From Mycolicibacterium mengxianglii (GTDB lineage: Bacteria > Actinomycetota > Actinomycetes > Mycobacteriales > Mycobacteriaceae): 64,000 nt of DNA. The position numbers were made by a program, and so were the translations under genes. Shown here piece by piece: positions 59,210 through 64,000 of this stretch (the first letter of the stretch is position 1; each line of letters starts with the position of its first letter). The notes under the pieces are model-generated. The model did not search any database. It was given only the letters and a program-made list of their open reading frames with translations, and had not been told where the DNA came from. The stretch lies in contig NZ_CP065373.1 of the NCBI RefSeq assembly GCF_015710575.1, positions 1,550,001 through 1,614,000 on the forward strand, written 5' to 3'.

Positions 59210-59357
59210 TAGACATTGAGGCTTTCAGGTGCGTGTTATGCACCTGAAACAGGTGTGAAATAGAGCGACTGCAGTCTTTCAACGCGCGGACACCGGCGTC
59301 CCGTTGCCTTGCTGCCCTGCTCGACCCTCGCCCGTCTCGCACCAAGAGGTCCCACAG

Positions 59358-60827
59358 ATGACGATCCAGACGCCGCCACCCTTCGAGCCCGTCGACGCGG
59401 GCCCGCACACCCCGATGGCAGACACCCATTCACCCTTGCACCGCAATCTCGGTGTGGGCTCCATCGCGTTCATGGCGCTCGCGGGCGCTGCGCCGCTCGG
59501 TGCAGTGATCGCGGCCTTCCCGATCGTCGTCAGCGTGAGCCAAAGTCCGGCCATCCCACTGTTTTTCGTCCTTGCGACCGCGATCCTCACGCTGTTCTCG
59601 GTGGGGTTCACCCGGATGGCCCGGCACGTGCCCAACGCAGGAGCTTTTTACTCCTACGTCCAGGCCGGTCTCGGCCGCATCCCCGGTACCGGCGCGGCCA
59701 CCTTCGCAGTCGGCACCTACGTGATGCTGTCGTTGGCCCTGGCCGCCTACATCGGCGCCGCCACCAGTGATGCCATCGCTGCGTTCAACGGACCGATCAC
59801 GCCGTGGTGGCTGTGGACGGCGGTGTGGGTGCTGATCACCGGAGCCCTCGGCTACCGCGACGTCGAACTCAGTGCCAAGGTCCTCGGGGTCGTGCTGGTG
59901 ATCGAGATCCTCGTGGTGGTCACCATCGACGCGGCGATCCTCGTCGGCGGGGGCGCCGACGGAATCAGCGCTGCGTCGCTGAATCCCGGGCTGCTGACCG
60001 AAGGCTTCCCGTCGATGGGCCTGATGTTCGCGTTCTTCAGCTTCGTCGGCTTCGAGGCGACGGCGGTGTTCCGCAACGAGGCGCGTGACCCCGACCGCAC
60101 CATCCCGCGCGCCACGTACGTCGCGGTCATCGGTGTCGGCCTCTTCTACGCATTCTCGGCATGGGCCGTCACGATCGGGGTGGGTACCAACAGTATCGTC
60201 ACCGCCGCCACTGATGACCCGACGGGAATGGTGCTCGGACTGGCGCAGTCCTTCGTGTCGCCGATCATGCAGGACATCATGCAAATATTGCTACTGACAA
60301 GCATATTCGCCTGCATGCTGACCTTTCACAACGTACTTACCCGCTACACCTACACCATGGGCACCAAGGGCATCCTGCCCGCCGCGGTGGGCGTGGTGAA
60401 CGTCACGCACCGCGCACCATCGCGGGCGTCGCTGGTCGTCTCGACCGTAATTGCGGTGCTACTGCTGGCTGTACTGATCGCAGGACTGGATCCGGTGGCC
60501 GAGGTGTACACCTGGTTCTCGGGGGCGGCGACGCTGGGCGTGATCGTGCTGATGGCGTTGACCTCGCTGTCCGTCCTGGTGTTCTTCCGCTCCCGCCCTG
60601 AGGCAAACACGGGGATCTGGTCGACGGCCGTTGCTCCGGCAGTCGCCCTCGTATGCCTGACAGTCGTGACGTGGCTGGTGGTCAAGAACTTTCCGGTGCT
60701 GGTGCCGTCAACAATCGCCGCCAATGTGCTGTTGGTGGTGCTCGTCGCCACCTTCGCGGTGGGCGCCGCGGTGGCCCTGGTGTTCCGGGCCCGCCGACCA
60801 CGTGCCTATCACGCACTGGATGCCTAG
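59358..60827 (+). CDS. APC-family amino acid/amine permease
   Basis: 489 residues with about 12 hydrophobic helices after a 45-residue hydrophilic start. The first helix has GSIAFMALAGAAPLGAVIAAFP, and FSFVGFEATAVFRNEARDP is the conserved helix 6 region of APC transporters. It should import an amino acid or polyamine for the aminotransferase encoded 27 bases downstream. The ATG follows AGAGGT. Confidence 0.87.
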   Translation: MTIQTPPPFEPVDAGPHTPMADTHSPLHRNLGVGSIAFMALAGAAPLGAVIAAFPIVVSVSQSPAIPLFFVLATAILTLFSVGFTRMARHVPNAGAFYSYVQAGLGRIPGTGAATFAVGTYVMLSLALAAYIGAATSDAIAAFNGPITPWWLWTAVWVLITGALGYRDVELSAKVLGVVLVIEILVVVTIDAAILVGGGADGISAASLNPGLLTEGFPSMGLMFAFFSFVGFEATAVFRNEARDPDRTIPRATYVAVIGVGLFYAFSAWAVTIGVGTNSIVTAATDDPTGMVLGLAQSFVSPIMQDIMQILLLTSIFACMLTFHNVLTRYTYTMGTKGILPAAVGVVNVTHRAPSRASLVVSTVIAVLLLAVLIAGLDPVAEVYTWFSGAATLGVIVLMALTSLSVLVFFRSRPEANTGIWSTAVAPAVALVCLTVVTWLVVKNFPVLVPSTIAANVLLVVLVATFAVGAAVALVFRARRPRAYHALDA

Positions 60828-60854
60828 TCCGTTTCGACTACAGGAGAGCAACTG

Positions 60855-62243
60855 ATGAGCACTGACGTTTCCACCCCGGCCTACCAGAAGACATCCGACC
60901 TCAACAACTGGCGGCATTTCGCCCAAATGGGTTCCGCGACCGAGAAACCCCCGAAAGTCATCGTGAAGGGGGAGGGCTGCTATCTGATCGACTCGGAAGG
61001 CAACCGGTACCTTGACGGACTCTCCAACCTGTTCTGTGTGAACCTGGGCTACTCCTACGGCGAAGAACTCGGCGAGGCGGCACTGGCACAGTACAAAGAA
61101 CTGGGCTACCACAGCAATTGGGGAAGCACACATCCGCGCGCGGTCGAACTCGCCAGTGTCGTCGCCGAACTGGCGCCCGGCGACCTGAATCATGTTTTCC
61201 TTACGCCCTCCGGTGGAGAGTCGGTGGAGGCAGCATGGAAAATCGCCCGCAAGTACTACAAGTTGCGCGGCGAGAACCGCTGGAAGGCCATCTCCCGCCA
61301 AACTGCTTACCACGGAACAACACTGGGTGCGCTGTCGCTGATCGGGATTCCGGAGTACCGGGCCGATTTCGAGCCGCTGGTGCCGACAGGCGGAAAGATC
61401 CGGAACACCCGGCGGGTTGGCCGTCCGGTCGGGGAAACCGAGGAGCAGTTCACGGCGTTCCTGCTCGACGAGTTGGAGTTCCGCATCCAGGCCGAGGGGC
61501 CGGACACGGTGGCGATGATCCTCATGGAGCCGGTGCAGAACCACGGCGGAATGCTGGTGCCGCCGGCAGGTTACTCGAAGGGGGTGCGGGAAATCGCGGA
61601 CAAGTACGGCATCCTGCTGGTTGCCGACGAGACCATCACCGCGTTCGGCCGCGTCGGCGCCTGGTTCGGTGCGGAGCGCTACGAGATGGACCCCGACATC
61701 ATCACCTGTGCCAAGGGACTGTCCTCAGCGCACGCGGTGATCGGCGCGGTGATCGTGGGGGAGAAGGTCTACGAGCCGTTCACCGTGGCGGGAGCATCCC
61801 TGTTGCACGGCAACACTTTTGGCGGTCACCCGGTGATGGCGGCGGTGGCGCTGAAGAACATCGAGATCATGAAACGACTCGACCTGCCCGCCACCGTGCT
61901 GGCCAATGAGGCGCTGTTCCGGGCCAAGCTGGACACCCTGGCCGACCTGCCGGTGGTGGCCGACATCCGTGGCTGCGGGTACTTCTTCGCGGTCGAGCTG
62001 ACCCAGGCGACAGCGTCGGGCCGCGCGTTGACCGACGCGCAGAAGCTCCGTCTCTACGGTGACGCGCTCCTGGCGCAGCCACTGGAGGACCGCGGGGTGA
62101 TGCTGCGGATCTCGATCGACGCCGGCGATCCGGTGGTGTGCGTCTCGCCGCCACTGGTAGCCGGTGACGCCGAGCTCACTCACCTCACCGACGCGCTGCA
62201 TGCCGTCCTGACTGAGGTGAGCACGGTCTACGCCGACCTGTAG
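60855..62243 (+). CDS. Class III aminotransferase (PLP-dependent)
   Basis: 462 residues. PLP-binding Asp lies in VADETITAFGR and the Schiff-base Lys287 in CAKGLSSAH. The sequence (YLDGLSNLFCVNLGY, YHGTTLGALSLIG, HGNTFGGHPVMAAVAL) is that of omega-amino acid or amine:pyruvate transaminases. With the upstream permease it forms a probable uptake-and-transamination operon. The ATG follows CAGGAG. The exact substrate is unknown. Confidence 0.87.
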   Translation: MSTDVSTPAYQKTSDLNNWRHFAQMGSATEKPPKVIVKGEGCYLIDSEGNRYLDGLSNLFCVNLGYSYGEELGEAALAQYKELGYHSNWGSTHPRAVELASVVAELAPGDLNHVFLTPSGGESVEAAWKIARKYYKLRGENRWKAISRQTAYHGTTLGALSLIGIPEYRADFEPLVPTGGKIRNTRRVGRPVGETEEQFTAFLLDELEFRIQAEGPDTVAMILMEPVQNHGGMLVPPAGYSKGVREIADKYGILLVADETITAFGRVGAWFGAERYEMDPDIITCAKGLSSAHAVIGAVIVGEKVYEPFTVAGASLLHGNTFGGHPVMAAVALKNIEIMKRLDLPATVLANEALFRAKLDTLADLPVVADIRGCGYFFAVELTQATASGRALTDAQKLRLYGDALLAQPLEDRGVMLRISIDAGDPVVCVSPPLVAGDAELTHLTDALHAVLTEVSTVYADL

Positions 62244-62260
62244 AGAAGTGGGTGGCAGCG

Positions 62261-64000
62261 CTAGAACCGGCCGCCGCCGCCGGAGTAGTTGCGGCCCGAC
62301 GACCGTGACGAGCCGCCGAACGACGACGGCCGGCCCATGCCGCGGCCACCGCCGAACCCGCCCCCGAAACCGCCGTAGCCGCCCCGGAAGATCCCCAGCC
62401 GCCGGAGAACCCGCCGCGCAACACGTTGCCGATGAGGATGCCGCCGATGACCGCGCCGAGATCGTTGGTTCCGCCGCCGCCGTAGTGGCCGGAGTACTTC
62501 ATCTGCGCGTTCTGGACGTCATTATTGGCCAGCGACTGTGCTTGTGCGGCAAGGGCCGCCGCGCCATTGGCGTGGGCGATGGCCTCAGCCGGCGCGGTGG
62601 TCCGCTTGGCCTGCGCGGCGTCGAGCTGTCGACCGGCCTCGGAGAGCCGGGTCCGGGCCTCCGGGCCGATGCTGCCGCGGCGGGTGTCGATGAAATCCGA
62701 CACGGCCTTGACCCGTGACTGGGCGGTGAACAGGGCCTGTTCGAGCAGCTGGGCCTGCCGTCTGGCTTCCAGGCGCTGCTCGTCGACGCTGACCAGCAGG
62801 GCGTCGAGTTCTGCGTCGGCTTTGGTGAGCCGGGTGAAGGCGCCCAGCGGGTCGGTGTCGCTGTGGGTGCGGGCGTGTTCGACGGCGGCTGCCGCGGCAT
62901 CACGGGCGGCGGCCAGCTCTGTAGCGCGCGGGGTGTGCGGCTCCCGCAGCTGGGCCGTCGCGGCATCGATGCCCTGCTCGATGTCGGCGATGGCCGCAGG
63001 CAGTCCGTTGATCGCGCGGCTGATGTCGGTGGCGGCACTTTCGATGGCGTCCAGCAGGGTCTGCGCCTGGCCCAGCGCGCTTTCGGCGGCGTGGATGGCG
63101 TCGATCAGGCCGGTCTGGTCGCCGGCCGGGCGGGCCACCAGCGCGCGGGCGGTGGTGATGCTCTGATCGGCGAAGGTCAGCCGCTGCCGGGCGACGTCGA
63201 TATTGCCGGCCACCGCGGTCAGCGCGGTCTCGGAGTACTGCTGGCGCAGTTGGGTCAACGTCGCCGTCGACGGCTCCAGCCGCGCGGTCAGCGCCACCAT
63301 CTGCTGGGTGAGCGCGTCGAGCCGGGTGGGGGCGTTGATCAGCAGGTCACGTAGTTGCTCGAAGGCCTCGCATTGCGCCTCCAGTTCGCGGTCGGCGCGG
63401 GCGGCGGCGACGATCACCCGGGTCAGCAGTTCACGGCGCTGCAGTGGCGACTCAGGGATAGCGTCGTCGAGGGTCTGGCGCACGTTGAATGCCTGCGCCA
63501 GCGCGGCTTTCGCGTTCTCCAGCGCTTTGGCGAACGGCGCGGTCTGGGTGGCGCCGAACTCCTCGGCGGCCAGGGCGAGCTCACCCTCGCTGGTGCGTAC
63601 CGCATTGTCGACGTCGACGACGATCGTCTTGGAGAGATCGTCGAGGGCATCGAGGGGGACGCCGGCCAGCGCGTTGGGGTCGGTGGCGTCCACCCGCTGG
63701 GCGGCGGCGAACTCGGCCTTGCGGCGTTTGCGGTTGCGTCGGCGCGACCATGCCCACAGCACCAGGCAGAGCACGACGACAACGCCCAGCACCACCAGTA
63801 ACGCCGACCACGCGATCCCGCCGCCGTTGAGGCCGTCGGCGGCCCCGATCGCCGCCGCGGCCCAGTCGTTCTGCCGTAGTGCCGGCTCGATGTCGTTGCG
63901 GCGCACATCGGCGGCGCGGTCGTAGACCCCGCCGCCTGCGGTCGAGGGCACCTGGAACGCGTACTCCCGGTCGGTGACAGCTACCGCGAGTAAGGCATCG
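62261..64000 (-). CDS. TPM-domain membrane protein, 5' end cut by the window, apparent frameshift
   Basis: The N-terminus lies beyond the right edge. The visible part starts in the end of a TPM domain (DALLAVAVTDREYAFQV). It has one transmembrane helix (IAWSALLVVLGVVVVLCLVLWAW), a long Ala/Gln-rich coiled-coil region, and a Gly-rich C-terminus. Near a CCCC run at 62393-62396 the frame is broken. Read straight through it ends at 62185 in an unlikely Ala/Arg tail. With one base added, the other frame gives IFRGGYGGFGGGFGG and ends at 62261 with NYSGGGGRF, typical of this family. It resembles Rv2345 of M. tuberculosis. Confidence 0.8.

Overview
The window is about 64 kb of GC-rich chromosome from a mycobacterium, most likely a rapid-growing Mycolicibacterium. 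The gene order is that of the M. tuberculosis Rv2357c-Rv2400c region read in the opposite orientation: subI-cysTWA, che1, cysH, sirA, hemN, the mycobactin (mbt) cluster, an Rv2375 homologue, hrcA, dnaJ2, rsmE, phoH, ybeY, an Rv2366c homologue, an Rv2365c homologue, era, amiA2, recO, uppS, an Rv2360c homologue, furB, smtB and glyS. The start codons (many GTG), the -10 elements placed directly before start codons, and the IdeR-type boxes also fit a mycobacterium. No rRNA, tRNA, CRISPR array, transposase or prophage gene was seen.

Region 1 (1-9.2 kb) is sulfur assimilation. It holds a sulfate ABC importer (subI, cysT, cysW, cysA) and a convergent operon for sulfite reductase, APS reductase and sirohydrochlorin chelatase. 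Each operon is preceded by a very short leaderless ORF ending in a run of cysteine codons, followed by RNA structure that can mask the Shine-Dalgarno site of the first gene. These look like a matched pair of cysteine-responsive attenuators. Region 2 (9.2-12.2 kb) holds hemW/hemN and a divergent SDR/XRE-regulator pair.

Region 3 (12.2-39.6 kb) is the siderophore locus. mbtA stands divergent from mbtB-mbtT-mbtC-mbtD-mbtE-mbtF-mbtG-mbtH, which are tightly overlapped, with an IdeR box between mbtA and mbtB. The salicylate synthase gene mbtI, which neighbours mbtA in M. tuberculosis, is not there. Instead there is a 1698-residue KS-AT-DH-KR-ACP polyketide synthase of the 6-methylsalicylic acid synthase type, with its own IdeR-like box. 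The likely reading is that this strain makes 6-methylsalicylate from acetate/malonate units and builds a methylated-ring mycobactin (as described chemically for mycobactins P, F and H). MbtA would activate the acid, MbtB would load it and form the oxazoline, MbtC/D/E/F would extend with the ketide and the two lysine units, and MbtG would supply N-hydroxylation. This PKS is the most interesting element of the window.

Region 4 (39.6-43.2 kb) is accessory: a DUF1214 protein, a sulfotransferase, a STAS protein, and a 650-base gene-free gap containing a 170-base imperfect inverted repeat. Region 5 (43.2-57.6 kb) is conserved housekeeping: heat-shock control (hrcA-dnaJ2), rRNA modification and maturation (rsmE, ybeY, era), phoH, a CNNM/CBS membrane protein, recO, uppS, and the zinc sensors smtB/furB next to glyS. 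Region 6 (57.7-62.2 kb) is an amino-acid or amine catabolic module under an Lrp-type regulator (SDR, APC permease, class III aminotransferase). The right edge cuts a TPM-domain membrane protein. Two genes (44-1329 and 62261-64000) show single-base frameshifts that may be real or assembly errors.
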